Program-made: the position numbers and the translations under genes | Assembly (NCBI GenBank): GCA_019638675.1 | Contig: JAHBTE010000001.1 | Location: 124,001-188,000, forward strand | Origin: Fimbriimonadaceae bacterium | GTDB taxonomy: Bacteria > Armatimonadota > Fimbriimonadia > Fimbriimonadales > Fimbriimonadaceae | DNA: 64,000 nucleotides | Direction of reading: 5' to 3' | The notes under the pieces: generated by a model | Database searches by the model: none | Told to the model about the DNA's origin: nothing | What the model saw: the letters and a program-made list of their open reading frames with translations, nothing else | In this document: positions 34,248 to 43,064 of the stretch, piece by piece | Layout of the letters: each line of letters begins with the position of its first letter | Position numbering within the stretch: the first letter of the stretch is position 1

Positions 34248-35512
34248 TCGCCCAAGCCGCTCACTCGGTCGTTAGCAAACCCAACGTAGAAGTTAATCAC
34301 GACATATCCGACATAAATCGCAACAACGAGCAGAGCGATTACACCCAAAACACCAGCCGCCTGACGTGCCTTGGTTTGGCCTTCATCTTCGTAGTATTCC
34401 GAAACCTTGACCAGCATTTCGTTGAGGTTCCCGGTCATTTCTCCCGCTTTAACCATGTCTAAAACAACTGGACTAAAAATCCTGGCTTGAACAAAGGTAT
34501 CGTATACCCCAGCTCCTTCATCCAAACGGTGGATAACGGGATAGATTTTCGCCCTGACTGCCTCGTTTCCGCAAGAATCTGCCCCGAGCTGCATTGCCCG
34601 CCCCAATGGCATTCCTGCCGAGTACAGGGCACCAAACGCACGTCCAAACATCGCCATGGAGAACCCATGCATCATGTTTCCGATGTACGGAAGACCAAGG
34701 ACGATTTCATCAAATGGTCGTTTGACTGCGGGATTTTTGAGGAGCACGCGCCCAAAAAACATCAACCCAACGGCCAATCCCAAAACAACCGCCCAAATCA
34801 ATGTCGGAGCATCCAACCCCTTGGCCCCCGGCTTGACCATGTTTATGATCACGTTCGTCGCAGAGATGATGAAAATAGACGCGAAGAAAACGAGCTTGGG
34901 ATAAAAAGTTTCACGCCGAACCACGTTCCGTAGCTCAACGTCGCGCTGAATGTATTCCGCCAATCGAATGCACTGATCAGCCAAAAATCCGCCGTCTTCC
35001 CCCGCGCGAACCATGCCCATCATCATCGGGCTGAATATCTCTGGATACCGTTGGAATCCTGCACTCATTGGTCGGCCCGCACCTACATGATCTCGCGTCT
35101 CAAACAGTACGTGCTTTAGTGCCCCGTGCGACTGATTAGCCAATGTTTCCAGCGCATGGCGAGGTTCAATCCCCGCGTTGAGCATCGTGCCCAACTGACG
35201 GAAAAAGAACGACAAATCTTTCAGCGGCACTCCACCTACCAAGGGACCGATAAAATCCGTTTGCAAACGGTGCCGAGGATCAAGCGGCGGGCCGTCGCCA
35301 ACCAATTGCCTTTTGACTTCATCTATGCCGCGTGTGGCTTCTGTTCGAGTTTCTTGAACCGCTTCAAATTCGTCGCGTGCTAGGCCGAGTTGATCCACCT
35401 TCATGCCTTGATCTGCAAGCCGTCGGGCAACTACGTCCAGCGAATCGCCTACCATGTGTCCGGTAACCGCCTTCCCATCGGCATTCATCCCTCGGTATTC
35501 AAAAACTGGCAT
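34244..35512 (-). CDS. GspF/PilC family inner-membrane platform protein (second copy)
   Basis: A 422-residue type II secretion/type IV pilus platform protein. The N-terminal MPVFEYRGMNADGKAVTG is the PilC-type opening. Two GspF domains follow: the first with LSFFFRQLGTMLNAGIEP, the second with FGRAFGALYSAGMPLGRAM; each ends in membrane helices, plus a C-terminal helix. It anchors the assembly ATPase at the inner membrane. It overlaps the upstream gspF by one base (TAATG) and the downstream J-domain gene by four. It is closer to canonical PilC than its neighbour. Confidence 0.9.
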   Translation of the reverse strand: MPVFEYRGMNADGKAVTGHMVGDSLDVVARRLADQGMKVDQLGLARDEFEAVQETRTEATRGIDEVKRQLVGDGPPLDPRHRLQTDFIGPLVGGVPLKDLSFFFRQLGTMLNAGIEPRHALETLANQSHGALKHVLFETRDHVGAGRPMSAGFQRYPEIFSPMMMGMVRAGEDGGFLADQCIRLAEYIQRDVELRNVVRRETFYPKLVFFASIFIISATNVIINMVKPGAKGLDAPTLIWAVVLGLAVGLMFFGRVLLKNPAVKRPFDEIVLGLPYIGNMMHGFSMAMFGRAFGALYSAGMPLGRAMQLGADSCGNEAVRAKIYPVIHRLDEGAGVYDTFVQARIFSPVVLDMVKAGEMTGNLNEMLVKVSEYYEDEGQTKARQAAGVLGVIALLVVAIYVGYVVINFYVGFANDRVSGLGE

Positions 35513-36828
35513 TAGGTGTCCTTCAAAATCACATCAATCATAGATTGATTGAAGTCGCGATAAATGACCGCCATGATTATGGCGGACACTCCAAACGTAA
35601 AAAGTGCAACCCAAACCCAAGCTTTGATTTTGAGAATGGCTTCCAACGATTTTTGCTCGCCTTCCGCTAATCGTTGAATTTGGTTAAAAGCTTGTGGCGT
35701 CGTTCCCGTCATCTCACCCGTGCGAACCATATCCACATAAGCAGGTGCGATCCAAGTTCTTGGCAATAGCTGTGAGTATGGAGTGTCTTCCCGTGCGTGT
35801 TTTCCGGCAAGTACCATCTGCTCGCGGAACACTTGGTTAGGTATTGCATTTGAGGCTAATTGCCAACTCTGCATCGGACTGATGCCAGAAGCGGAGAGCC
35901 GTTCTAAGTGAAAAGTCAACTCTCGGCCCGATTCCATTCGGCTGCGCCGTCCGAGAATAGGAGTGCTTGCCGCCAGCCTGTGGCGCATCCCCAAGAACGA
36001 ATGGCGACCAGTGACATACGGGCCAAATAACCACACAATGGTCATCAATAGAAATACTATTCCTGGCAACCCGAGCGCAGCATTCTTCATCGCGCCCAAC
36101 AGAATCCCGACGAAATCTTGCTGAGGCCCGCCGTCTATTGAATTCGCAAGTGCCATACTGCCGGATTTCATCACCGGGATCACTGGCAAGGCCAAAATAG
36201 TTGTCCAAAATGCAAACGCCGTCCAAGCATAAACCCGGCGTAACTTCCAACTGGCTTGAATCTGCTGAGATGTATTTTCGAGGGCTTCCCACAAATAACC
36301 TCCAGTTTCACCAGCACGGGTAGCCCCGACAACTCCCTCAGGAAATATCTCAGGATAAACCGACATTGCATCGGAAAGCGAGTCTCCCGCACCCACCCAA
36401 ACAGACATTTCTTCCAAAGCGCGCTTTGCTTTTGGTTTCAAACTGTGACGCTTGGAAAGCTCGACCAGCATTTCGTGCGCGTTTATCCCAGCCTTAAGAA
36501 TTGTCGCCATCTGGGCGAGCAACATCCATAAATCGTAATCCTTGAAAAAACCAGTAAATCGAGTTTTTGGTAAACGGGCAGGCCTTTGGTGTGCGGAAAC
36601 CTGTTTGAACTGCTGGCGGGGTGCTGTCTGCACAACCGGAGGAGAAGCCGCACTCATTGAAATTTGCTGAATCGGAGAACGACCGCCCATCCCCGCGATG
36701 TTTAACCCCTGAACAATCAATCCTTGCGATGAAAGCCGCTGAACCGCATCATTCGCGTTCAAGGCATCCATAATGCCGCCGTGCATTCGACCACCTGAAT
36801 CAACCGCTTGATATTCAAATTGAGGCAT
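35512..36828 (-). CDS. GspF/PilC family inner-membrane platform protein (first copy)
   Basis: A 438-residue paralog of the next gene. It starts MPQFEYQAVDSGGRMHGG and has a Gln/Pro-rich linker (about 50-90) and two GspF domains (LWMLLAQMATILKAGINAHE; LTFHLERLSASGISPMQSW) with membrane helices near 200-225, 250-275 and 408-428. The helix-loop pattern is intact though diverged. Two platform subunits in tandem suggest a heteromeric platform or two machines with separate substrates. First gene of a three-gene overlapping operon; no ATPase or secretin gene is near. Confidence 0.88.
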   Translation of the reverse strand: MPQFEYQAVDSGGRMHGGIMDALNANDAVQRLSSQGLIVQGLNIAGMGGRSPIQQISMSAASPPVVQTAPRQQFKQVSAHQRPARLPKTRFTGFFKDYDLWMLLAQMATILKAGINAHEMLVELSKRHSLKPKAKRALEEMSVWVGAGDSLSDAMSVYPEIFPEGVVGATRAGETGGYLWEALENTSQQIQASWKLRRVYAWTAFAFWTTILALPVIPVMKSGSMALANSIDGGPQQDFVGILLGAMKNAALGLPGIVFLLMTIVWLFGPYVTGRHSFLGMRHRLAASTPILGRRSRMESGRELTFHLERLSASGISPMQSWQLASNAIPNQVFREQMVLAGKHAREDTPYSQLLPRTWIAPAYVDMVRTGEMTGTTPQAFNQIQRLAEGEQKSLEAILKIKAWVWVALFTFGVSAIIMAVIYRDFNQSMIDVILKDT

Positions 36829-36900
36829 GCACCGACAACTCCTGAAAGTTCAGACGCAATCCGAAGAGAGCACGTCGCTCAATTGCCCTCATTCAGACTA

Positions 36901-38097
36901 CTATCTTCCAATATAACCAGAAGTCTTGAATTCATCAGTTCCAGTATTGGTGAGATTTGTTAGTCCAGTGCCGTTCGAGTTGATCGAGAAAATATCCCAC
37001 GCAAAGTTCGTCAGCCCCATGAACACAATCTTGTTGCCATCGCTTGTGTAGCTTGGGAATGCGATCAAGTCGCCCAAACTGAAGAGCGAAGACTTGTTCG
37101 TCCCGTTCAGCGCCATTGTCCACAAGTTGTCGTCACGCACAAACAGGATAGTGTTTCCATCAGGCGAGAAGGTAGGCGAGTTATCAAAGAAATTGAGGTT
37201 AGAACTCAGGTTAGTCAATCCCGTTCCGTTGCTGTTGACGATATAGATTTGCGGCACTCCGCTTGGAGCAGCAGAGAACGTAATCTTGCTCGCATTGCTA
37301 TTTATTGCTATTCCCTGATTTTCCATTCCAGCAAGAGTAACGAGCTGAGCTACATTCAAACCGTTTGTACTCATGATAAACAGCGAAGTAGAGCCGTTTC
37401 GGTTAGAAAGGAAGGCAACTTTGGTGCCGTCCGCGCTCATCACCGGATCGAAATCATCCGCCGCGTTATTGCTGATATTCACCGGGTTTGAACCATCGAA
37501 GTTAGCTATGAAAATCTCTGAGTTGCCCGTTTCGTCGCTTTCGTAAACGATTTTTCCGAGGCCAGTCTGGGTAGAGCTCTTTCGTCTATTGGCGTTAGTG
37601 GTGGTAATCGCAGATTGACTGGTTCCATCCAGGTTCATGTGCCAAAGCACGTCAATTCCGCCGACCCCTTCCCGCATGAAAACGACCTGATCTTGGGTGA
37701 ATCCGGTTGAACCGGTCGTGCCTGTAGTTCCGGTAGTTCCAGTCGTCCCGGTAGTGCCCGTGGAGCTCGTAGTGCCAGTAGTTCCGGTCGTGCCAGTTGT
37801 TCCCGTAGAGCTTGTTGTCCCGGTGGTGCTTGTCGTACCAGTTGTGCTGGTGGTTCCGGTTGTCGAAGTTGTTCCGGTAGTGCTCGTCGTGCCCGTGGTC
37901 GAAGTTGTGCCTGTCGTGCTGGTTGTTCCAGTGGTGCTTGTTGTGCCCGTTGTTGAAGTGGTTCCAGTAGTACCAGTTGTTCCTGGAATAGAACCGCCAC
38001 CTCCGCCGCCGCACCCTACGATAACGCACGCTATGGCAAAAGCCAAAAATGGGAGGGACAAACGAGACCGGAACAGCATGTTCCAAATTATCGGCAC
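36901..38097 (-). CDS. Lipoprotein with Thr/Gly tandem-repeat linker and TolB-like propeller
   Basis: A 398-residue protein with a signal peptide and lipobox VGC (Cys29), a poly-Gly stretch, then about 95 residues built almost only from GTT, STT and SST triplets (about 39-132), and a beta-propeller of PD40/TolB-like blades (KIVYESDETGNSEIFIANFD, DDFDPVMSADGTKVAFLS, FSPDGNTILFVRDD). The Thr/Gly part probably forms an extended, possibly glycosylated stalk that lifts the propeller from the membrane. A start at Met7 gives a tidier signal peptide. The repeat DNA may vary in length between strains. Confidence 0.8.
   Translation of the reverse strand: MPIIWNMLFRSRLSLPFLAFAIACVIVGCGGGGGGSIPGTTGTTGTTSTTGTTSTTGTTSTTGTTSTTGTTSTTGTTSTTGTTSTTGTTSTTGTTSSTGTTGTTGTTGTTSSTGTTGTTGTTGTTGTTGSTGFTQDQVVFMREGVGGIDVLWHMNLDGTSQSAITTTNANRRKSSTQTGLGKIVYESDETGNSEIFIANFDGSNPVNISNNAADDFDPVMSADGTKVAFLSNRNGSTSLFIMSTNGLNVAQLVTLAGMENQGIAINSNASKITFSAAPSGVPQIYIVNSNGTGLTNLSSNLNFFDNSPTFSPDGNTILFVRDDNLWTMALNGTNKSSLFSLGDLIAFPSYTSDGNKIVFMGLTNFAWDIFSINSNGTGLTNLTNTGTDEFKTSGYIGR
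37703..37983. repeat. Coding tandem repeat (minisatellite) for Thr/Gly/Ser stalk
   Basis: About 280 bp of imperfect repeats with 9- and 18-bp periodicity, written on the plus strand as variations of GTNGTNCCNGTNGTNCC. Third positions vary freely while the encoded GTT/STT pattern is kept, so selection acts on the protein. On the plus strand it creates a long artefactual Val/Pro open frame. Confidence 0.85.
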
Positions 38098-38124
38098 CCG
38101 AAAAATTACCTGGAGATTAGATTT

Positions 38125-39111
38125 TTACTTTTGTTCACCAAGCTCAAAGCGAGTCTGCCTTTCCATAAGCCGTGAAATTGCATCCTCGAACCCAATTTCG
38201 CCTTTCAGCACCGCATCCAATACCGTCATCAGAGGCACTTCAACGTTGAGTTCTTTGGCCATTCGCAGGGCCACATGGAGAGTCGGAACGCCCTCCGCAA
38301 CTTGACCAAGACTCTCGACAGCTTGATCAAGGGTCTTTCCATCCGCAATCGCGAGCCCAACTCGGAAATTCCTCGAAAGTTTGCTGTTAGCGGTTGCAAA
38401 TAAGTCGCCCACTCCGGCAAGCCCTAAAAAGGTTTCGAGTTTTGCCCCCATCGCAACGCCGAGCTTAGTGATTTCCGCCAAGCCACGGCACAAAAAAGCA
38501 CCTTTCGTGTTGTCTCCAAAGCCAAGACCATCGCATATTCCTGCGCCGATCGCAATCACGTTTTTGAGTGCCCCGGCGATCTCAACGCCTCGGATATCTT
38601 CTCCGATGTAAACGCGATAGCTTTTGCTATTAAATGCGAGTCGGACTAACTCCGCGGCTGATTCGCTTGGCGAAGCGCAGACCGCCGCCGTTGGAACACC
38701 CTTTGCGAGTTCCACCGCTAAGTTCGGCCCGCTCAGAGCCACGGGAATCGCTTTGGGCCTGAGTTCGGCCAGAACATCGCTCAAAACTCCGCCGCTCGTG
38801 GGATCAAGCCCTTTACTGGCGAGGCAGAAAATTCCCTCTTCAGGAAGTTGAGCCATCACTTCTCGAACCGCCGCTGTAGGCACTGCCATCACGGTGAAAT
38901 CTACTTCGCCCGATCGCTTGCCGAATGAACTCACATTTATTGATTCAGGAAATGTAAATCCTGCCATGTACTGTTTGTTTTCGCGGTCATTGCTGAGTTG
39001 CAATGCTATCGGCTCATCATGCGCGACCAGTTCAACCGAGTGACCGTTCCGTGCGAGCACAAGGCTCAATGCTGTCCCCCAACTCCCGGCACCGATGACG
39101 CGGATTCTCAT
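38125..39111 (-). CDS. gpsA: Glycerol-3-phosphate dehydrogenase [NAD(P)+]
   Basis: A 328-residue GpsA. The Rossmann motif GAGSWGTALS is at residues 7-16; SGPNLAVELAKGVPTA and the catalytic Lys region GALKNVIAIGAGICDGLGFGDNTKGA follow, with RGLAEITKLG and the C-terminal substrate-binding helices intact. It makes sn-glycerol 3-phosphate from dihydroxyacetone phosphate for phospholipid synthesis. Start at ATG 39111 removes no conserved residues. Confidence 0.96.
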   Translation of the reverse strand: MRIRVIGAGSWGTALSLVLARNGHSVELVAHDEPIALQLSNDRENKQYMAGFTFPESINVSSFGKRSGEVDFTVMAVPTAAVREVMAQLPEEGIFCLASKGLDPTSGGVLSDVLAELRPKAIPVALSGPNLAVELAKGVPTAAVCASPSESAAELVRLAFNSKSYRVYIGEDIRGVEIAGALKNVIAIGAGICDGLGFGDNTKGAFLCRGLAEITKLGVAMGAKLETFLGLAGVGDLFATANSKLSRNFRVGLAIADGKTLDQAVESLGQVAEGVPTLHVALRMAKELNVEVPLMTVLDAVLKGEIGFEDAISRLMERQTRFELGEQK

Positions 39112-39139
39112 TGCGATCTATTTTGGCTCAAGTTCCAGC

Positions 39140-40090
39140 TTAGTCACCCTGGTTACTTAGATTGCTAATCTGAAAACCCTGTTTTGAGTTAACCACCCGA
39201 TTATCTGAAAGTTGCACCGACCACACATCGTCTCCTACTTTTCTTCGATCTCTAATGACGATTCTGTATCGGCGATTGAGATCAATGGCAAGCGAACCCT
39301 CACGATCCAGTCGCACATTAGTAGCAAAAATCTTTCCCTGAGTAATTTCGTTTTCAAATCTTGATTGAATTGCTGGATGCCTAAAAACCCGTCGCGGATT
39401 TTCACGCCCTCGAAAAAAGAATGTGTCGATGTAATTCGCAGTAATAGTTACTTTCTTCCCCTGAAGGTGAGTGAACTTAAATATGTGTTTTGATTTGCGA
39501 CGACTGAACTCAGTTAGATTAAGATTGATCAATTCTGCAAGAATCGTTTTGACTTTGCTTGTATCTTCCACAGAGTTGAAAATCTGAATCCTAGACCCGG
39601 GCTTGTCTAGTGTTAATACATCTCGGAATAAAAAACAACTGTTGCAAGGCCCGTTAATTCGCCAAGTGTCCGGCGCACACTTCCCTACTTTTGCCGAGTC
39701 CACACGCCGAATTGCTACCTCATAACCGCTTGTCAACACTAATCTTAAGCTCCCACTAACGTCGACAGAAGCTGATACTAATACAAGCTCTCCACCATCA
39801 ATAAGATCATAAAACTTTTTTGGAATCTCAAGCCCGTCAAAGAATCCGTCAATTGAATACTGAAAATCATTTGGCCCGGTTATTTCACCACTCCCATCCG
39901 CATGGATTCCGATGTGAGATATTCGCGAATCTGAGCCCCTGGCGTTGACAAAATAATGCTGTTCTCCAAACTCAAAGCTTAAGGAGTACTGGTTTCCCCA
40001 AACATCAGTCAGTGGTAACCCAATAAACTCCTTTAATATCTGATTCACCTGTTCAATTTCTGAATCTGAAAGATGGATATGTGACAACAC
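39140..40090 (-). CDS. Unknown protein with two homologous halves
   Basis: A 316-residue protein, family not recognised. It contains an internal duplication. The first half (about 15-150: ILKEFIGLPLTDVWGNQYSL, SGSLRLVLTSGYEVAIRRVD, CAPDTWRI) matches the second (about 180-300: ILAELINLNLTEFSRRKSKH, EGSLAIDLNRRYRIVIRDRR, GDDVWSVQL). Each half reads as a small beta-rich domain ending in D-x-W. Cys residues are limited to GKCAPD and GPCNSCF. No signal peptide or membrane helix, so probably cytoplasmic. It is followed 28 bp later by gpsA on the same strand. Confidence 0.7.
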   Translation of the reverse strand: MLSHIHLSDSEIEQVNQILKEFIGLPLTDVWGNQYSLSFEFGEQHYFVNARGSDSRISHIGIHADGSGEITGPNDFQYSIDGFFDGLEIPKKFYDLIDGGELVLVSASVDVSGSLRLVLTSGYEVAIRRVDSAKVGKCAPDTWRINGPCNSCFLFRDVLTLDKPGSRIQIFNSVEDTSKVKTILAELINLNLTEFSRRKSKHIFKFTHLQGKKVTITANYIDTFFFRGRENPRRVFRHPAIQSRFENEITQGKIFATNVRLDREGSLAIDLNRRYRIVIRDRRKVGDDVWSVQLSDNRVVNSKQGFQISNLSNQGD

Positions 40091-40151
40091 CTGCCAAAAT
40101 ACCCCGCTTCAACTGGGCCTTAGCCTAAACCTGAGTTCAAGCTGGTATCAT

Positions 40152-40270
40152 GGCTCCAGCGATTACTGTTTGAGCGCCGTTGTCTGGAGCCTCTTGCGAG
40201 AGGTTGCATAGAGCGGCACGCACCCAGTCTTCGCCTCCTGGTGTGACCGAATTCCAACGGCACAACTGGG
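40152..40270 (+). promoter_or_regulatory. Structured 5' leader of rpsO, possible S15 autoregulatory element
   Basis: Four pairings can be drawn: an 8-bp stem GGCTCCAG (40152-40159) with CTGGAGCC (40184-40191); a 5-bp hairpin CCTCT-TGCG-AGAGG (40190-40203) sharing two bases with it; GCCGTTG in the loop of the first stem (40176-40182) with CAACGGC (40255-40261), a pseudoknot; and CCCAGT (40223-40228) with ACTGGG (40265-40270). S15 represses its own translation via leader structures in several phyla. A TATCAT at 40146-40151 is a possible -10, which would start the transcript near 40158, inside the first stem; the real start is unknown. Confidence 0.5.
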
Positions 40271-40297
40271 AATCTACAGCGAGGCTGAATAGAACTA

Positions 40298-40579
40298 ATG
40301 CCACTGCATCCGGAACTCAAATCTGAAGTCATCAAGAAATACGCGATCAAAGAAGGAGACACTGGTTCTCCTGAAGTACAAATCGCCATTATGCAAGCTC
40401 GTATCCAACAGATCACCGAGCATTTGCGCTCCAACAAAAAAGACTTTCATAGTCGCCAGGGCCTTTTGAAAATGGTCGGAAAGCGACGACGACTGGAAGG
40501 CTATCTGCGCAAAAAAGATGTCGTCAAATACCGAGAACTTATTGCTAGTCTCGGCATCCGCGAAGTTCGACCTCGCTGA
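40298..40579 (+). CDS. rpsO: 30S ribosomal protein S15
   Basis: A 93-residue S15 with the standard helices: [40 protein letters not shown] and [19 protein letters not shown]. It binds the central domain of 16S rRNA early in 30S assembly. Length is slightly above the usual 88-89 because of a C-terminal extension (REVRPR). It precedes pnp, the widely conserved rpsO-pnp order. Confidence 0.97.
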   Translation: MPLHPELKSEVIKKYAIKEGDTGSPEVQIAIMQARIQQITEHLRSNKKDFHSRQGLLKMVGKRRRLEGYLRKKDVVKYRELIASLGIREVRPR

Positions 40580-40637
40580 CATCCTCACTTTCTCTCGCTG
40601 CTGAGGCAGCCAGAAGTAGGATGGGTTTTCAAGGAGT

Positions 40638-40662
40638 TCTCAGGTTCAATTTGAACCTGAGA
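40638..40662 (+). promoter_or_regulatory. Hairpin in the rpsO-pnp intergenic leader
   Basis: Perfect 10-bp stem TCTCAGGTTC / GAACCTGAGA (40638-40647 with 40653-40662), AATTT loop. No T run follows, so it is not a standard terminator. In E. coli a hairpin at this place is cut by RNase III and used by PNPase to control its own mRNA; the same role is possible here. Confidence 0.6.
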
Positions 40663-40708
40663 CTTTCCTGCGTTAAACCACAACAATTAGTTAGAGGCGA
40701 ATAAAAGA

Positions 40709-43006
40709 ATGATTCACACTCATGAGTTTGAGATCGGAGGAAAAACCTTCTTTCTCGAAACAGGCCGATTGGCCAAGCAAGCCGGAGGAGCAGTTCTCCT
40801 CGGCATCAACGATTCAGTCATCCTCGGTACAGCCACCATGGCAACCCAGGAACGAGACATTGACTTTCTCCCCCTCGTTTGCGATTTTGAAGAACGCAAA
40901 TACGCGATTGGCAAAATTCCCGGCGGCGTCATCAAGCGTGGCGGACGACCAAGCACGAAAGCCACTCTCATTTCGCGATTGATGGATCGCCCGATTCGAC
41001 CGCTTTTCCCGAAAGGCTGCCGAAGCGAAATCCAAGTCATCGCAATGCCATTTTCAATTGACAAGAACATCCCAAGCGACGTTCTTGCCGTAAACGCAGC
41101 CGGTGCAGCACTCGCAATTAGCGACATCCCATTCAACGGCCCGATCGGATGCGTCCGCATTGGTTTGATTGATGGCGAATTCATTGTCTTCCCAACTTTT
41201 GAAGAAATGAAGGTCTCCGAACTTGACCTGATCGTCGCCGGACACGAAGGCGCAATCAGCATGGTCGAAGCCGGAGCGAAAGAAGTGACCGAAGAAGTCA
41301 TGGTCAAGGCCCTGATCTTCGCTCACGAAAACATCAAGAAAATCTGCAAAGAATTCGCGGCATTCGCAAAAGTCGCAGGCAAAGCTAAGCGAGAAGTCGT
41401 TGCTTCTGGCCCGGACAAGAAATTCCTTGAAGACTTGATGAAGAAGGAAGCGAAATCGATCATCGGAGCGCTTTTCAATTCAGATAAGGCAACTCGCGAA
41501 AACGCTGAAAGCACCCTCAAGGCGGAAATCAAAGAAAAGTATTCCGCTGGCAAAGAAGACGATGCCGAATTCATGAAGCATCTTCCTGCGGCTATTGATA
41601 AAGCTATCAAGGAAGTGCTTCGCAAAACGGTCATCGAAGATGGCAAGCGGCCAGATGGACGCGGCCTAAAAGATATCCGACCAGTCGAAGCGGTTGCTGG
41701 ATTATTGCCACGCGTTCACGGTTCAGGATTGTTCACTCGAGGTCAAACCCAGGTTATGACGGTTCTGACCTTGGGAATGCCGAAGGACGCCCAATTTGCC
41801 GACATCATTGACCAATTGGATGAAGAACAAGTAGCCAAGCGCTACATGCACTTCTACAACTTCCCTCCTTATTCAACGGGTGAAGCGCGACCTCTGCGCG
41901 GCCCTGGTCGACGAGAAGTTGGTCACGGTGCCCTTGCCGAACGAGCTTTGGAAGCAGTTGTTCCACTCGATAACCCAGACTTCCCTTACACGTTGCACCT
42001 CATGAGCGAAGTGTTAGAGAGTAACGGTTCAAGTTCCATGGCCAGCGTTTGCGGCTCCACCCTTGCTCTGATGGATGCAGGTGTGCCAATCAAAGCTCCA
42101 GTTGCGGGAATCGCGATGGGATTGATGAGCGACGGTAAGAAGTTCAGCATCCTCACCGACATCCAAGGATTGGAAGACTTCACTGGCGACATGGACTTCA
42201 AGGTTGCAGGAACCCGCGAAGGAATCACCGCTCTGCAACTTGACACCAAGCTCGATGGAATCCCTGAAAAGGTTCTCACCGACGCGCTCAAGCAAGCTAA
42301 AGATGCCCGATTTGCGATCCTCGACATCATGGAAGCAGAAATTCCGAAGCCACGCGCTCAACTGGCCGGAACTGCCCCAAGAATTGAAACTGTGATGATC
42401 AACCCAGAAAAGATCGGTGCCCTCATCGGCCCCGGTGGTGCGAACATCCGCAAGATCGTGGAAGAAAGTGGTTGCGAAATCGATGTCCAACAAGATGGCA
42501 AGGTTCTCATCGCGACTGATACCGGCGAAAAGGCGAACATCGCTAAGTCAATGATCAAGGCGCTTACCGCCGAACTGGAAGTTGGTCTTGAATTCAGCGG
42601 AACCGTCACCCGATTGATGGGCCGCGGTGCAATGGTTTCCATGCCCAACGGAAAAGATGGCATGGTGCCAGTTGACCAGCTCACCCACGCGAAAATCGGC
42701 CGACCCGATGACGTTGTGAGCGAAGGCGACAAGATCAACGTGCGAATTCACGAAGTAGACGGCATGGGCCGCGTGAACCTCACCGCACTTGATCTGAACC
42801 CAGATAATGCTCGCTTGAACGATCCGAACCCACCGGTTTCTGAACGCCCTGCGTTCAACCGCGACCGAGATCGGGGCGGACGTGACGGTGGACGCGGACG
42901 CGACCGAGGTGGTCGGGATCGCGGTGGATTCCGCGACCGTGATCGTGGTTCCCGTGACGGTGGCGACGAATCTACCGGCGGCTCCCGCTTCCGCAAGCGC
43001 GACTAA
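40709..43006 (+). CDS. pnp: Polyribonucleotide nucleotidyltransferase (PNPase)
   Basis: A 765-residue PNPase: first RNase PH domain (about 10-140), helical linker, second RNase PH domain (about 320-540, KRPDGRGLKDIRPVEAV; YNFPPYSTGEARPLRGPGRR), KH domain (IGALIGPGGANIRKIVEESG), S1 domain (GTVTRLMGRGAMVSMPNGKD), and an extra Arg/Gly/Asp-rich tail of about 50 residues. It degrades RNA 3' to 5' by phosphorolysis. The RG-rich tail is not part of the core enzyme and may bind RNA. A strong terminator follows. Confidence 0.97.
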   Translation: MIHTHEFEIGGKTFFLETGRLAKQAGGAVLLGINDSVILGTATMATQERDIDFLPLVCDFEERKYAIGKIPGGVIKRGGRPSTKATLISRLMDRPIRPLFPKGCRSEIQVIAMPFSIDKNIPSDVLAVNAAGAALAISDIPFNGPIGCVRIGLIDGEFIVFPTFEEMKVSELDLIVAGHEGAISMVEAGAKEVTEEVMVKALIFAHENIKKICKEFAAFAKVAGKAKREVVASGPDKKFLEDLMKKEAKSIIGALFNSDKATRENAESTLKAEIKEKYSAGKEDDAEFMKHLPAAIDKAIKEVLRKTVIEDGKRPDGRGLKDIRPVEAVAGLLPRVHGSGLFTRGQTQVMTVLTLGMPKDAQFADIIDQLDEEQVAKRYMHFYNFPPYSTGEARPLRGPGRREVGHGALAERALEAVVPLDNPDFPYTLHLMSEVLESNGSSSMASVCGSTLALMDAGVPIKAPVAGIAMGLMSDGKKFSILTDIQGLEDFTGDMDFKVAGTREGITALQLDTKLDGIPEKVLTDALKQAKDARFAILDIMEAEIPKPRAQLAGTAPRIETVMINPEKIGALIGPGGANIRKIVEESGCEIDVQQDGKVLIATDTGEKANIAKSMIKALTAELEVGLEFSGTVTRLMGRGAMVSMPNGKDGMVPVDQLTHAKIGRPDDVVSEGDKINVRIHEVDGMGRVNLTALDLNPDNARLNDPNPPVSERPAFNRDRDRGGRDGGRGRDRGGRDRGGFRDRDRGSRDGGDESTGGSRFRKRD

Positions 43007-43024
43007 TAGTTGATTCAACTAAAA

Positions 43025-43057
43025 AGCCGCTAGGAGTTATCCTAGCGGCTTTTTTTA
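43025..43057 (+). terminator. Rho-independent terminator after pnp
   Basis: Perfect 11-bp stem (43025-43035 with 43040-43050), GTTA loop, seven T. It lies 18 bp after the pnp stop; the preceding A run could also serve the convergent gene leftward. Confidence 0.93.
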
Positions 43058-43064
43058 CCTTGAT

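Noticed and set aside
37703-37983. Could be a CRISPR array
   Set aside because: Units of 9 and 18 bp without unique spacers, in frame with a coding region.
37697-38305. Long plus-strand open frame of Val/Pro repeats
   Set aside because: It is the antisense of the Thr/Gly repeat stalk and has no start region or homology of its own; the signal peptide and propeller are on the minus strand.
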